Shown piece by piece: positions 1 through 9,540 of a stretch of DNA of 64,000 nt. Made by a program: the position numbers and the translations under genes. How positions within the stretch are numbered: position 1 is the stretch's first letter; each line of letters starts with the position of its first letter. Where the stretch lies: NCBI GenBank assembly GCA_025056305.1, contig JANWWJ010000002.1, positions 31,142 through 95,141 of the forward strand, read 5' to 3'. This DNA comes from Chitinophagales bacterium (lineage in GTDB: Bacteria > Bacteroidota > Bacteroidia > Chitinophagales > UBA10324). The notes below the pieces were generated by a model. That model saw nothing but the letters and a program-made list of their open reading frames with translations, was not told the DNA's origin and did not search any database.

Positions 1-90
1 CGATGAGGCATGCCGTTCAACCGTAGTTGTTGTGCTGCTTTGACCATCTTATTAAGATTTTTCAAATACAAATTGATGGCCCTTCGTTTT

Positions 91-3000
91 TCAGCGGCAC
101 AGCCATTTCAGCACTCTCTTTTCCCGACCTGATTGTACATGAATGAAATAAATTCCCGATGCCGCATGATCGGGAAGGCTCAGGTCAATACTTCCTGAAA
201 GCTCAGCCGCTTCGCGCTGCTGCATGAGAAGGCGACCCCCTGCGTCGTAAAGCAGCACGTGAACATGTGCTTCGGGCGGATAACGATAGGTCATGGTAAT
301 GTGCTTCTCGCCCACGGTGCTTACCAAACCTACCTCAAAAGGCTGTGTTTGCCGGCTCGTCACGTAAATCACTGGCGAATACGAAAACGTTCCGTCATAA
401 TCAATTTGTCGAAGTCGGTAGTAATAGGCGGTTTCCTGCAGCCGGCGGTCTATAAAATTGTAATCATTGCGTTGAGCGGCCGTGCCTTTTCCCGCCACAA
501 AACCGATCACCTCCCATTGATCTGCTGCGACAGACCGTTCAACCTCAAAACCCTGATTGTTGTACTCAGAGGCCGTTGCCCAATGCAGCACGTTAGCATT
601 TCCCATATTGGTGCCCTCAAAGCTGATGAGTTCAACAGGCAAGGTCGTGTTGGTGGGTCCCAGTATTTCGAAGTTGTCAATAGCTATTCCGGGAGCAGTG
701 ATGGCGAAATCACTGCGAAATACAATGCGAAAGGCAACATTAGCATTTCCTTGCAGGGCTGACGTTGAATATTGCCGCAGACTAAAGGTGGAAGCCGTGC
801 CGGTAAAGAAAGGTTCGCCATACGGAAATGCCGTACCGTAATAGGTGGTGTTGGCATAGTTGTACCATGACCCGCCCACCGTGCCTAATAGGTGCCAGGT
901 ATTTCCTTTATCCAATGAGTATTCCACCCGAAATCCATCCCAATCAGTTTCAACATTATATTTTGCATAAAAAGAAATGGTATATGTTCCCGCCGCGCTG
1001 AAATTGAAATTAGGGGTGTACAAATAGCTCACTGAATAGTTGACGTAATTACCGGACAGGCCGGTTACCCAGGCAAATGACCCGCTGTAGGTGCCGTTTT
1101 TTCCACTGGTCGAAGAATTTCCTCGCACCCATCCTGTGCCGTAAGGCGTTTCGGCACCAAAATCGTTGGGATTAACATCAAAATTGCCACCATTGGTTGC
1201 CAGATACGGCGTGCCTCGGTTTGGGAGGATAAGGATATAGTTGTTTTTGGTAACTGTAGCTGCCCCGTTGTTGATGGTCAGCGAAACCGTCTTGTACCCC
1301 GGCGTTGTGTAAGTTTTGATGGGGTTCTTGACAGTAGAGGTCGTGGCATCTCCAAAGTTCCAGCTCCAAGAGGAAGCTTTGTAAGAACCATCAAAAAACT
1401 GAATCGGGACACCCACGTAGCTTACCGTCTTTTGGGCATAAAAATCTGCTGTTGGAGCCGAAAAAACATCGGTAGAGAACAAGCCGCGCCCGTGGGTAGC
1501 AGCTATGACCAGGCGATCGCTGCTCCGCATCTGCAACATGCGCGTGCTGGCATTGGGCATGCCCGTGCTCGCCGGCGACCAGTTGGTGGATGAGCCATTT
1601 AAATCGTCGGTTGTCCACACACCGGTTTCGGTAGCCAGCATAGCCTGATCGCTGTTGTTGGGATTGAACAATACCCACCAGATGGGCATATCGGGCAAGT
1701 TACCTTCAACGGCCGTCCAGGTAGTACCACCATTCGTGGTTTGCCATACACTGGTGATGCCATAGTTTGAATAAGTCACCAACAGGTGATTGTCATTACC
1801 GTTTTGTACGGCGATGCAACTCACGTTGTTGTTGGAGACCGGAGTTCCGATTAAGGTAGCCGTGGCAGTGCCGTTGGCATTATCGACCCGGACGATGCGG
1901 CCGTTGCTGGTGCCCACAAAGATGCGGTTGCTGGTGTTAGGCGAGACCGCAATATGCGTTATGTAGCTGGTACCGGTAGCACTGCTGATATTGACCGTTG
2001 TTACCGTATTGGAGGTGGTGGCATTCAGAATGCGACCGTAAACTCCATAATTTGATCCGCTATAAGGATTTCCATAATTGAAATATAAAACGTTATTAAT
2101 ATGATCGTAAGCCGATGGGTTGATGAAGTTGCCGACACTGCTGTTGGAAAAGATCGACGAAAAAGAGTTTCCTCCATCGCTGGAACGATAAATGTTGGCA
2201 AATACATAGGAAGCGAACTGATAAGAAGGCTGATCCTGGTCAATGTGGCAATAGCCGCCATCGCCGCCCAGAATTTCAAAGGTGGTGTTCATGCCCGGGC
2301 TGTAATAAAGCTGAGTGCCATTGTCTTGCGAGCCGGCTAAAAACTGATGGTTACCGGCATGAGGGTGCATGGCGCATGAGTAATAAGTAGTCACATTATA
2401 ATTCCAACCCTTAAAGGAGAATGTATTGCCCCCATCGGTGCTTCGGTACACACCTCCATCGTTTGCAAATAAAATCACGTTGGGATTGCCTGGCTGGAAA
2501 ACAATATTATGCTGGTCGGCATGGACGTAGGGGCGCCCACAGCCACCCCACCAGCTCGTTTTCTGCGACCAAGTATTGCCTCCGTCGGTGGAAAGGAACA
2601 AGTCAATGCCGCCGATTAAAATCCGGTTAGCATTGGTGGGATCTACAGCCGCAATTAGGTTATACCAGCCTTGACCACGGGTAAAATCATTAGAAGTGCT
2701 GCTGCAGCTTTGATCATTCCATTGAGGCTTTGGCAGCGTCGTCCATGTGCTGCCGCTATTGGTTGACTTGTAAATGTTATATAGTCCTCCGGTAGAAGCT
2801 TGTTCGGTTAGCACATAAACCACACTTGCGTTGGAGGGAGCGCAGGCAATTTCACATCGGTAAAAGGAGGACGTCGGAAAGCCATTAGAGCCTGTATTGA
2901 GCTTGGTCCAGCTTCCTGCATCACCGGTGGTTGAGCGATAAACCCCGTCGGTTTGCAGAATGCCCATAGCGGCATAGATGGAATTGTCGGCAGCAATTTC

Positions 3001-3792
3001 GAGATCGGCAGCGCGGTCGGAGGAAGCGCCCAGCCCACTTCCCAAAACCTTAACCCAGGTGTTGCCCCCGTCGGTGGAACGGAAAACGCCACCAAATCCC
3101 GGGGAGGCGGATCTGGTTGCGGCATAGACATGACCTGTGACGGGATGAACCACAATTTTCTGGACGTAATGAAAATTGGGGTTTCCAACAGTGGAAGTTA
3201 ATGCCGACCAAGTAGCGCCGCCGTTGGTGGATTTGTAAATGCCGTCGCCCCGAATCGCATCGAAATTATACCAGCCCTCCCCCGTACCGGCATAAAGTAC
3301 TTGAGGGTTCTGAGGATCGGCCGCTAAGGTGGAGATGGCCAGATTTGCCATTAAATCATTGATGGGGACCCAGACCGGCGTACTTGCCGTAATGTCGTTG
3401 GTTTTCCAGATTCCACCGCCCACTCCGCCGGCAAAAACTGCTTTGCCGGTTGGGTCGTTGGGATCAAATAAAATGGCCCGTGTTCTTCCGGAAACGTTAT
3501 TAGGCCCCCTTTCAGTCCAAACGATATCTGGAATAGCCCCACGCACGGCATTTTCTTGAAGCTTACGCGTGTACTCTAGGGCGGCAGCTAAGCGCTCCCT
3601 CGGAACATACCCCAAGGCTACGTCTTTAGTCATCTCGAATTCATAGCGGGCATAGTAAGCCGCTCCGTTGTAACGCAACAACTGAAACTTCTCCTCCTCA
3701 GGTGGGATGCTTTTTTCTGTGGGCCGTTGCTGGTTGCACGATACACCCACCAGCGCCACATTGATTACCCATATGGTGAGCCACCGGCGCAT
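91..3792 (-). CDS. Secreted Asp-box (sortilin-like) and PKD protein with T9SS sorting domain
   Basis: Large secreted protein of about 1233 residues. I start it at the internal ATG at 3792 because a hydrophobic signal segment (MRRWLTIWVINVALVGVSC) begins there; an upstream in-frame ATG would only add a charged leader. The first 750 residues carry many Asp-box/BNR motifs (STDGGNTW, STNGGATW, SSDGGNSF), which in known families form a beta-propeller of the VPS10/sortilin or exo-alpha-sialidase-like fold. Next comes a PKD domain (SWSWNFGDA and YTTPGYKTVSLT), a jelly-roll-like region, and a C-terminal domain ending in a short basic tail. That tail layout fits a type A T9SS sorting signal, so surface export by T9SS is inferred. 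No enzymatic activity can be assigned. The Cys after the signal could suggest a lipoprotein, but the lipobox (GVS-C) is poor. It stands alone on its strand. Confidence 0.85.
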   Translation of the reverse strand: MRRWLTIWVINVALVGVSCNQQRPTEKSIPPEEEKFQLLRYNGAAYYARYEFEMTKDVALGYVPRERLAAALEYTRKLQENAVRGAIPDIVWTERGPNNVSGRTRAILFDPNDPTGKAVFAGGVGGGIWKTNDITASTPVWVPINDLMANLAISTLAADPQNPQVLYAGTGEGWYNFDAIRGDGIYKSTNGGATWSALTSTVGNPNFHYVQKIVVHPVTGHVYAATRSASPGFGGVFRSTDGGNTWVKVLGSGLGASSDRAADLEIAADNSIYAAMGILQTDGVYRSTTGDAGSWTKLNTGSNGFPTSSFYRCEIACAPSNASVVYVLTEQASTGGLYNIYKSTNSGSTWTTLPKPQWNDQSCSSTSNDFTRGQGWYNLIAAVDPTNANRILIGGIDLFLSTDGGNTWSQKTSWWGGCGRPYVHADQHNIVFQPGNPNVILFANDGGVYRSTDGGNTFSFKGWNYNVTTYYSCAMHPHAGNHQFLAGSQDNGTQLYYSPGMNTTFEILGGDGGYCHIDQDQPSYQFASYVFANIYRSSDGGNSFSSIFSNSSVGNFINPSAYDHINNVLYFNYGNPYSGSNYGVYGRILNATTSNTVTTVNISSATGTSYITHIAVSPNTSNRIFVGTSNGRIVRVDNANGTATATLIGTPVSNNNVSCIAVQNGNDNHLLVTYSNYGITSVWQTTNGGTTWTAVEGNLPDMPIWWVLFNPNNSDQAMLATETGVWTTDDLNGSSTNWSPASTGMPNASTRMLQMRSSDRLVIAATHGRGLFSTDVFSAPTADFYAQKTVSYVGVPIQFFDGSYKASSWSWNFGDATTSTVKNPIKTYTTPGYKTVSLTINNGAATVTKNNYILILPNRGTPYLATNGGNFDVNPNDFGAETPYGTGWVRGNSSTSGKNGTYSGSFAWVTGLSGNYVNYSVSYLYTPNFNFSAAGTYTISFYAKYNVETDWDGFRVEYSLDKGNTWHLLGTVGGSWYNYANTTYYGTAFPYGEPFFTGTASTFSLRQYSTSALQGNANVAFRIVFRSDFAITAPGIAIDNFEILGPTNTTLPVELISFEGTNMGNANVLHWATASEYNNQGFEVERSVAADQWEVIGFVAGKGTAAQRNDYNFIDRRLQETAYYYRLRQIDYDGTFSYSPVIYVTSRQTQPFEVGLVSTVGEKHITMTYRYPPEAHVHVLLYDAGGRLLMQQREAAELSGSIDLSLPDHAASGIYFIHVQSGREKRVLKWLCR

Positions 3793-3813
3793 TTTTACAC
3801 TCACTCTCTTGAA

Positions 3814-3821
3814 CAAAATTA
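3814..3821 (-). promoter_or_regulatory. Possible Bacteroidota -7 element
   Basis: Read on the minus strand this is TAATTTTG, an exact match to the Bacteroidota housekeeping -7 consensus TAnnTTTG, 22 bases upstream of the chosen ATG at 3792. No convincing TTG -33 element is seen at the usual distance, so this is only a candidate. Confidence 0.3.
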
Positions 3822-4399
3822 CGCCTTGGCCCCGGAACAGATGTTCTCTATTACGAAGGACAACCACCTTTGGTTACGTATTAGCCCGTGGTTCCGAATT
3901 AAATCCATGGGATACCCTGCACTTTGACAAAAAGGCTGTTAAGGCTATCGGGTTGTTCGTCATCTTTTCGATAGAAAAACACGTTTAGTGGCTTTTAATC
4001 GTTTTTTTATCGTTCTGGTGCTATGTAGATCGAGTCGGCATGCGCTTCCATTCCTAACCAAACACACGCCAAGTTTTCAGAACAAGGGTTGCTCAAGGCT
4101 TAGGAAAAAAGCAAATTCCCCGTTTTATCATTGACGTAAATACATAAATCAGATCCGTTACCAGGGCCTTTTCATCGTCCACTTTTGTTTGCGAGAAATG
4201 AAATTCATTTTGCAGTAGTCAACACTTTGTTTCCATGAAAATCCATAAAATTCAGTGTACGTGTGCTCATGCTTTCGATCCAGGTTTTCAGCCATGAAAC
4301 ACTTATTAAGATAATTTCTCATATTGCCTTTTGCATTCGGTGTATGAGACACCTCCCGAGATGCCTAACCGGAAGTTTGTGGCTATGGCATCAGGTAGC

Positions 4400-4416
4400 T
4401 TGTCGCGAAGCGACAA
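4400..4416. repeat. Perfect inverted repeat TTGTCGC-GAA-GCGACAA
   Basis: A 7-bp perfect stem with a GAA triloop lies in the middle of the long gap downstream of gldN. There is no T-run directly after it on the minus strand, so it is not a standard intrinsic terminator for the gld operon. Its role is unknown; a small-RNA hairpin or chance are both possible. Confidence 0.45.
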
Positions 4417-4683
4417 TGCATCTGCCCTAGCTTGGCTTTTTGCTTTTAGCGTTTGCTGCGCCAATGGATGAGCGCACTAAACTCGGTACGCGGCCCTCAA
4501 ATTTCCCTGGAATTACGAACACCTTTTGTTTCTGCCCCTTAAGATTAAGATCCGGAATTCAGGCGTCGAAACGTCAAGGCCCGTTTTCCTTTTGAAAAAG
4601 CTGAAGTAAAACCATCACAGCACATGTCGATGGGTTGAGTAACGGATTACCTCTTAAAAAGGCTAACTATATACCGCCCTGCA

Positions 4684-5508
4684 TCAGTACGACCAAAGGT
4701 CGTGTTCGAAATTAAAAATGTCGGCTTTTATGCGATCCGATTCCCGCAAAGCGTCAATGCCGGTAGCATAATCCTGAATACGCCGATCAAAAACATTGCT
4801 TTCCTTGATAATAATGCTGCTGAACAGTCGCATTTCCAGTACATCTTCCCACGACCACCGTTGGCTGTCGTTGCGCGGATTGAATGCCTCAGCACGGGCC
4901 AGTAAAGGACGAGCCGCCGGATAATAAACCCAAAAGATGGGGTAGGAAATCTGCGCACCTTCGTCAAAATAGAGCGGAGCAATGCCCATGATGCGCACCA
5001 TCATTTGCGAAGATTTCTTGTTGAAAAACCAATCTTCTTTTATACGATAAGCACGCACCAGGTTGGGATTAAACAAACGCTCCACGACCGTGTCTTTAAT
5101 GTAGTTGCCTTCAAGGTCAGAGATGGGGATGGTATCGAAGCCTGCACCCCGTTGGCGCACCTGTTCGGGTGTGAGAGGGGTACGAAATTGGTCGTCGTCG
5201 TAAACCTGCAGTTCACCGGCCAAAGCTGCATCCCGCAACACTGATACCAAAGGCTTGAGTTTGGACCAATCGAGCCCTTCGTACCGAAATGGTAAATTCA
5301 TTTTTTCATTGACGTCAACAAGGCGCCAGATGCGCTTGTGCCAATACACATCATTCTCGCTCACATAATCATAAGGCAAAGGTTCGCGCTCGGCTACAGC
5401 CACTTGCGTGTAAAACAAATCGCGCGGTTGCGTTTCAGTGGTCTGAGCCACCAACAGCTTAGCAGGGCCGATGAAACCGAGCACAAGGGCAATGCGACGC
5501 AACATCAT
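4684..5508 (-). CDS. gldN: GldN/PorN type IX secretion ring protein
   Basis: GldN (PorN) is a periplasmic protein that assembles with the GldK lipoprotein into the large ring under the T9SS outer-membrane machinery. The 274-residue product has a signal peptide (RRIALVLGFIGPAKLLVAQ) and the expected family layout, including a VYWHKRIWR stretch near residue 55 and a C-terminal region with FSSIIIKESNVFDRRI. It is the last gene of the gldK-gldL-gldM-gldN run and starts 11 bases after the gldM stop codon, which fixes the assignment by context as well as by sequence. No obvious terminator follows; a short ACGACC-AAA-GGTCGT hairpin sits inside the last codons but is not followed by T residues. Confidence 0.93.
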   Translation of the reverse strand: MMLRRIALVLGFIGPAKLLVAQTTETQPRDLFYTQVAVAEREPLPYDYVSENDVYWHKRIWRLVDVNEKMNLPFRYEGLDWSKLKPLVSVLRDAALAGELQVYDDDQFRTPLTPEQVRQRGAGFDTIPISDLEGNYIKDTVVERLFNPNLVRAYRIKEDWFFNKKSSQMMVRIMGIAPLYFDEGAQISYPIFWVYYPAARPLLARAEAFNPRNDSQRWSWEDVLEMRLFSSIIIKESNVFDRRIQDYATGIDALRESDRIKADIFNFEHDLWSY

Positions 5509-5519
5509 GGCACAGGCTA

Positions 5520-7196
5520 TTAAGTGATTTCTATGGGGATGGAATTCAGACTACGCGTAGTGCCATCAGGACCTTTAGCTTTTATGCTTCGGAAAATGAA
5601 CGTATCGCCCGGCTTGCAGTTGCTGATAAATTCAGCCACCTTGCCTGTGAACCTGGCACCTACCGCCTTTTCAATTTTAGGATCTTGCCGACGCGGTATA
5701 TATACCACTTCATACGAAGTCACTTCAAACTTGACACCCTGGAAATAGAAGTCTTTTAATACTGCCCCAATACCTTGAGCCACCTTTAAGGTAGATGCAG
5801 GCATCTTTCCTTCCGATACGCCATTGATCTGCGCCTGAGGATCGGGAATTCTTTTTATCACGAACTCTTGTGATCCGATCTGTCTTATTCCGCTTTCAGT
5901 TTGCACTGAAACATTAATGTTCACTTTTTTGCCCACCAGTGAAGCATCCATGACCGCATCATATTTTCCCGGCGATTTGCGCACAAACTGACCGGCCGAA
6001 ACAGAGGCTTGCACTTTATCAGCCGGAAAGCCGGGCACTGAAACCGAAAATGGGTTAGGGATCCCTGCATAAATGATGTTGAGATTTTCCGAGGCAATTA
6101 CGGCAGCCCCCTTGGCTGTCTGAAATTCGGCTTCAAAAGGATAGAAGCGCGGGTTTCCATCAGGGCCTTGCACCTCGACCGCTCCACTGTATTTCTGAAT
6201 ACCTTCGCCCGTGGCCACCATTTCCAACTTACCCATGCCGTAAGAAACGGGTATCGGCGTACCCCCTCCTATGACGGGGTTGACGGTAAGCTCGATGAAA
6301 TTGCCGTCGGCATCTTTTTTGGCTATGTTATAGTCCAAGGGGCCTTTCCAAACCTTTGGGTTGACGGTACTGCTGTAGGCAGCAACGAAGATGTCCGCTT
6401 TATAAGTCTGTCCCGCCATAACGTAGTTGGAGGCAGCAATCACCTTGGCCTGAATCTTATCGACAACGACAATATCGGCTTTGATTTTTTGATATAGATA
6501 ATCGATGATGAGGCTTTCGGAATTACGAATATCGTTTTGAAATTTATTCAACAGGGTAATGGCCGCAATGGTGGGCACTAATTCGAAATTCATTTCAGCC
6601 CAATTCTTTAAGACACCATCTTTTTTCTCGGTGGGGTCTTCAGCGATGAGCGGCATTTGGCTCTCCAATTCCTTCTTTGCGGCAGGATCTTCGACAAGGG
6701 CCAACAGGTCTTGACGCAATTTGTTGATATCAGCCTGCAATTGATGCCCTTTTCGATTAAGCACCATGATGTTGGTGGCAATGTCCAAGTTTCGGTCGTC
6801 AAAAAGATTGGCTTTCTTCAATTGCTCCGACAGCGGCGCATCGGTCACCGGCACTTTTTTGCCTGTTTGCTTATCCACTAAGCCTCCTGATTTAACCACG
6901 ATCTCTTTTTTGAGCGCCTCGATCTTGTTGAACAGCTCGTCGGAGAGTTTTTTGGCAATCATCGCCTTTTCCATGAACGGCCGGGTGCGTTCCGGATCGT
7001 TCTGCATTTGCTTTTCAAAGGCAGCAAAAGTCTTGTCGTTTTTACTGTTGATTGCCTCTACCGAGTCGCTGATACCGGAGTTGACCACATGAAAGGCATG
7101 CAGAATTTCTGCAGATACATTTAAGGCAAGCAGGGCTGTCAACACCAGATACATGAGGTTGATCATGATCTGTCGGGGCTCCTTAGGGATTGACAT
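5520..7196 (-). CDS. gldM: GldM/PorM type IX secretion and gliding motor protein
   Basis: GldM is the periplasmic shaft of the T9SS/gliding motor. It crosses the inner membrane once and forms a complex with GldL that couples the proton gradient to the outer-membrane machinery. The 558-residue product starts MSIPKEPRQIMINLMYLV, the characteristic short cytoplasmic tail followed by one membrane helix (about residues 12-30, with NVSAEILHAF after it). A helical region to about residue 220 is followed by repeated beta domains rich in Pro, Gly and Val, as known for GldM D1-D4. Length is in the usual range of 510-560. It lies 51 bases downstream of gldL and 11 bases upstream of gldN in the same operon. 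Confidence 0.95.
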   Translation of the reverse strand: MSIPKEPRQIMINLMYLVLTALLALNVSAEILHAFHVVNSGISDSVEAINSKNDKTFAAFEKQMQNDPERTRPFMEKAMIAKKLSDELFNKIEALKKEIVVKSGGLVDKQTGKKVPVTDAPLSEQLKKANLFDDRNLDIATNIMVLNRKGHQLQADINKLRQDLLALVEDPAAKKELESQMPLIAEDPTEKKDGVLKNWAEMNFELVPTIAAITLLNKFQNDIRNSESLIIDYLYQKIKADIVVVDKIQAKVIAASNYVMAGQTYKADIFVAAYSSTVNPKVWKGPLDYNIAKKDADGNFIELTVNPVIGGGTPIPVSYGMGKLEMVATGEGIQKYSGAVEVQGPDGNPRFYPFEAEFQTAKGAAVIASENLNIIYAGIPNPFSVSVPGFPADKVQASVSAGQFVRKSPGKYDAVMDASLVGKKVNINVSVQTESGIRQIGSQEFVIKRIPDPQAQINGVSEGKMPASTLKVAQGIGAVLKDFYFQGVKFEVTSYEVVYIPRRQDPKIEKAVGARFTGKVAEFISNCKPGDTFIFRSIKAKGPDGTTRSLNSIPIEIT

Positions 7197-7247
7197 GGCT
7201 TGCTGGTTGTGTTAATTTCAAATTTTCAAAAAACTAATTTGAAATTC

Positions 7248-8066
7248 TTAACTGGTCCGAGTCATGGTCATGGCAGACAGCATGTTACCATAAATTTGGT
7301 TCAGACTGGCTAAGTTTTTGGCCAGTTCTGCAATCTCAGCCCGGTAGCGCTTGGTATCGTCGATTGATTCATTAAGGTTGACAATGGCCTGCGACAGGGA
7401 ACCGTAAAATCTATTCATGGCCTTGAGGTGATTGTTTGTATCCTGGAGCTCCAGCTCGTAAATCGCGTTGAGCTGGGCCAGGTTCTTTGACACCTGTTGT
7501 ACTTGCTCATGATAATTGCGGGTTTCGTGCGTGGCCTCTCCCAACAACTTTGCAGCTTCGGTGGCATTGGTATAGGCCACCTTCATTTCTGCTAATGCAG
7601 CAGCTGCCTGACGGGCTTTGTCGGAAAAATCATTGGTGGCAAACTGCGCGTCAGACAAGTCACGCAGTTGGTTAATGCTTTCGCCCAGCCTTTTGAGATT
7701 ATCTCCCAGCCGGCGAATGAGTTCAGGCTCAACGTTGTGCTCGGCCATGGCACGGTCTAATTGCTGGGTCAATGTACCATGGGCGTGTGTTTCCTTTAGC
7801 ATCTTGAGCTCTTCCTCGTCGGGAGCAATGTCCAGCTCAGGATAAAGTTTTTCCCAGTAGTAATCCTTATGCGGCGGCAAGATGCCCAGCAAGGCAAAGA
7901 TGAAGGCCTCTGTACACATGCCAATAATCAGCATGGTGCCTGCTCCTTCCCAGTGCTGTAACTTAAACAAAGCACCCAACAATACGATGGAAGCTCCTAG
8001 GCCGATAATCAGGTTTTTAACCCGTTTGCCACGCTCAGTCTCGAAAAAACGAATGATTTTTTTCAT
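7248..8066 (-). CDS. gldL: GldL/PorL type IX secretion motor membrane protein
   Basis: GldL is the inner-membrane partner of GldM; five copies are known to surround the GldM helices and form the proton-driven motor. The 272-residue protein has two N-terminal membrane helices (about residues 17-35 and 43-62) separated by the short family segment KLQHWEGAG. A Glu at the start of the second helix (TEAFIFALLG) is a candidate for the conserved acidic residue of the family. After the membrane part comes a long cytoplasmic helical region (residues 90-260) rich in Leu, Asn and Gln. It lies 44 bases after gldK and 51 bases before gldM. Confidence 0.94.
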   Translation of the reverse strand: MKKIIRFFETERGKRVKNLIIGLGASIVLLGALFKLQHWEGAGTMLIIGMCTEAFIFALLGILPPHKDYYWEKLYPELDIAPDEEELKMLKETHAHGTLTQQLDRAMAEHNVEPELIRRLGDNLKRLGESINQLRDLSDAQFATNDFSDKARQAAAALAEMKVAYTNATEAAKLLGEATHETRNYHEQVQQVSKNLAQLNAIYELELQDTNNHLKAMNRFYGSLSQAIVNLNESIDDTKRYRAEIAELAKNLASLNQIYGNMLSAMTMTRTS

Positions 8067-8110
8067 GGCTTATGTTAAGCTTGTATGTAAGAAGCGACAA
8101 TTCTTCATCG

Positions 8111-9394
8111 CTATTTATCGTCAATCGATCTACCCAAAAACGTGAGGACGTTTCGGAAACCGATCCAACTTTTGGCTGAATCCTGATATTCCCACGTGCG
8201 CGTGCCGGTTTGGCAGAAGTAGGCAACATCTTTCCACGACCCGCCCCGAACGACCTTTCGCTTCATGGTGATGGGATCATCCGGTTTGGCATCGTAACGG
8301 ATATCTGGGTTCAAGTCGTGATAGAATGAGTACGCGTTTTCAAAAAATGCCGTAGAAGTCCATTCCGCCACATTACCGGCCATGCAGTAAATACCGTAAT
8401 CGTTCGGAAAGTAAGCATCTACTTTAACCGTATACATGCCACCATCATCCGGGTAATTACCCCGTCCGGGTTTGAAATTGGCCAGGATACATCCTTTTTT
8501 GTTACGCATATATGGCCCTCCCCATGGATACGGAGCGATTTCCCGGTCACCACGGGCCGCATATTCCCACTCGCTTTCTGTAGGCAGACGAAATTCATCT
8601 TCCATCACCAGTCCATTGGCCACGCGCCAATCGTTGTAGAAGCGTGAACGCCACTTACTGAATGCCATGGCCTGCTTCCACGTAACCCCCACAACCGGGT
8701 AATTGTCAAAAGCTGGATGCCAGAAATAATTGCGGGTAAAAGGCTCGTTGTAGGAATACAGAAAATCGTGTACCCAGCACAGTGTATCTGGATAAACGTT
8801 TATGACTTCAGACTTGATCACTAAAGTCCGATCAAAATCATTTCCTTCGGCCTGGGCATATTTGTTGTTTACATCTCGAGCAGCTTCTTTGAAGTCCACC
8901 CAGTAGTACACATAATTAAGCTGGCGTACATCAATTTCTTTCCTTCCTAAAATGCGCTGGTCTTCCGGATAGTACATGGAAGACAACTGCTCTTGGATTT
9001 CGGGATCCGACCAATCAATGCGCTGACGCCAATTTACAATCGGCTCACCGGTTTCTGCCTTTTCCGTCATGTAGTCGCCACCTAAGATGGTGTGCGCAAT
9101 AGAGTCGCGCACCCATTCGACAAATTGACGATATTCATTGTTGGTGATCTCGGTTTCGTCAATGAAAAAACCTTGAATAGAAACCTGCTTTGCCCGTTGG
9201 ATAAGTGTGTTGCTGATGTCCTCATCGCTTTGACCGATGTGCAGCGTACCACTTTTTACATATACCATACCATAGGGAATGGTCACAGACCAATAAGGCC
9301 GGTTCAGTGAACCCAGCAACTGACCTTCGTATCCCCCACGGCAGGCCGTTAGCAGCAATGCTGCAATGACTACCCCAAGACGATGCGACCTCAT
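8111..9394 (-). CDS. gldK: GldK/PorK type IX secretion ring lipoprotein
   Basis: GldK is an outer-membrane lipoprotein of the sulfatase-modifying-factor (FGE-like) fold and forms a ring with GldN. I choose the ATG at 9394, giving 427 residues, because it begins a lipoprotein signal (MRSHRLGVVIAALLLTAC); an upstream ATG at 9544 would add 50 residues before the signal. Family motifs include FFIDETEITNNEYRQFV near residue 77, LPTESEWEYAARG in the middle, and GNVAEWTS with VRGGSWKD near the C-terminus. The FGE fold is used structurally in GldK, so I do not infer formylglycine synthesis. It lies between porP/sprF (upstream) and gldL. Confidence 0.94.
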   Translation of the reverse strand: MRSHRLGVVIAALLLTACRGGYEGQLLGSLNRPYWSVTIPYGMVYVKSGTLHIGQSDEDISNTLIQRAKQVSIQGFFIDETEITNNEYRQFVEWVRDSIAHTILGGDYMTEKAETGEPIVNWRQRIDWSDPEIQEQLSSMYYPEDQRILGRKEIDVRQLNYVYYWVDFKEAARDVNNKYAQAEGNDFDRTLVIKSEVINVYPDTLCWVHDFLYSYNEPFTRNYFWHPAFDNYPVVGVTWKQAMAFSKWRSRFYNDWRVANGLVMEDEFRLPTESEWEYAARGDREIAPYPWGGPYMRNKKGCILANFKPGRGNYPDDGGMYTVKVDAYFPNDYGIYCMAGNVAEWTSTAFFENAYSFYHDLNPDIRYDAKPDDPITMKRKVVRGGSWKDVAYFCQTGTRTWEYQDSAKSWIGFRNVLTFLGRSIDDK

Positions 9395-9540
9395 AGAGGG
9401 CGGTAACGAAACTGAGCCCGTAAAGGTAAAAAACTTCCTCGTTGTTGCCGACGCCATAAAAATTTTACGCGCTGGTGTTTTTGCGGCTTGCTGACTTAAC
9501 CCTTTTGACGAAAAGAGTTGGCCCATTGTTTCAACGGCGT

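Larger units (their letters stand above)
3793..4683. other. 891-base gap without a convincing gene
   Basis: This stretch between the secreted Asp-box protein and gldN has no open frame that resembles a protein; the one 64-codon minus-strand frame (4158-4352) has no recognisable features. The only clear structure is a perfect 7-bp hairpin at 4400-4416 (listed separately). I recognise no tRNA, tmRNA, SRP RNA or insertion-sequence end. Confidence 0.5.

Noticed and set aside
259..762. Plus-strand frames inside the large secreted protein
   Set aside because: Antisense shadows without family features; the minus-strand frame has clear repeats and domains.
4158..4352. 64-codon minus-strand frame in the long gap after gldN
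   Set aside because: No signal, domain or family feature, and no upstream promoter; the composition looks like non-coding DNA.
4689..4703. Hairpin ACGACC-AAA-GGTCGT at the end of gldN as terminator
   Set aside because: It lies inside the last codons and has no T-run after it.
8111..9394. GldK as formylglycine-generating enzyme
   Set aside because: The FGE-like fold is used structurally in GldK; gene order with gldLMN settles the assignment.
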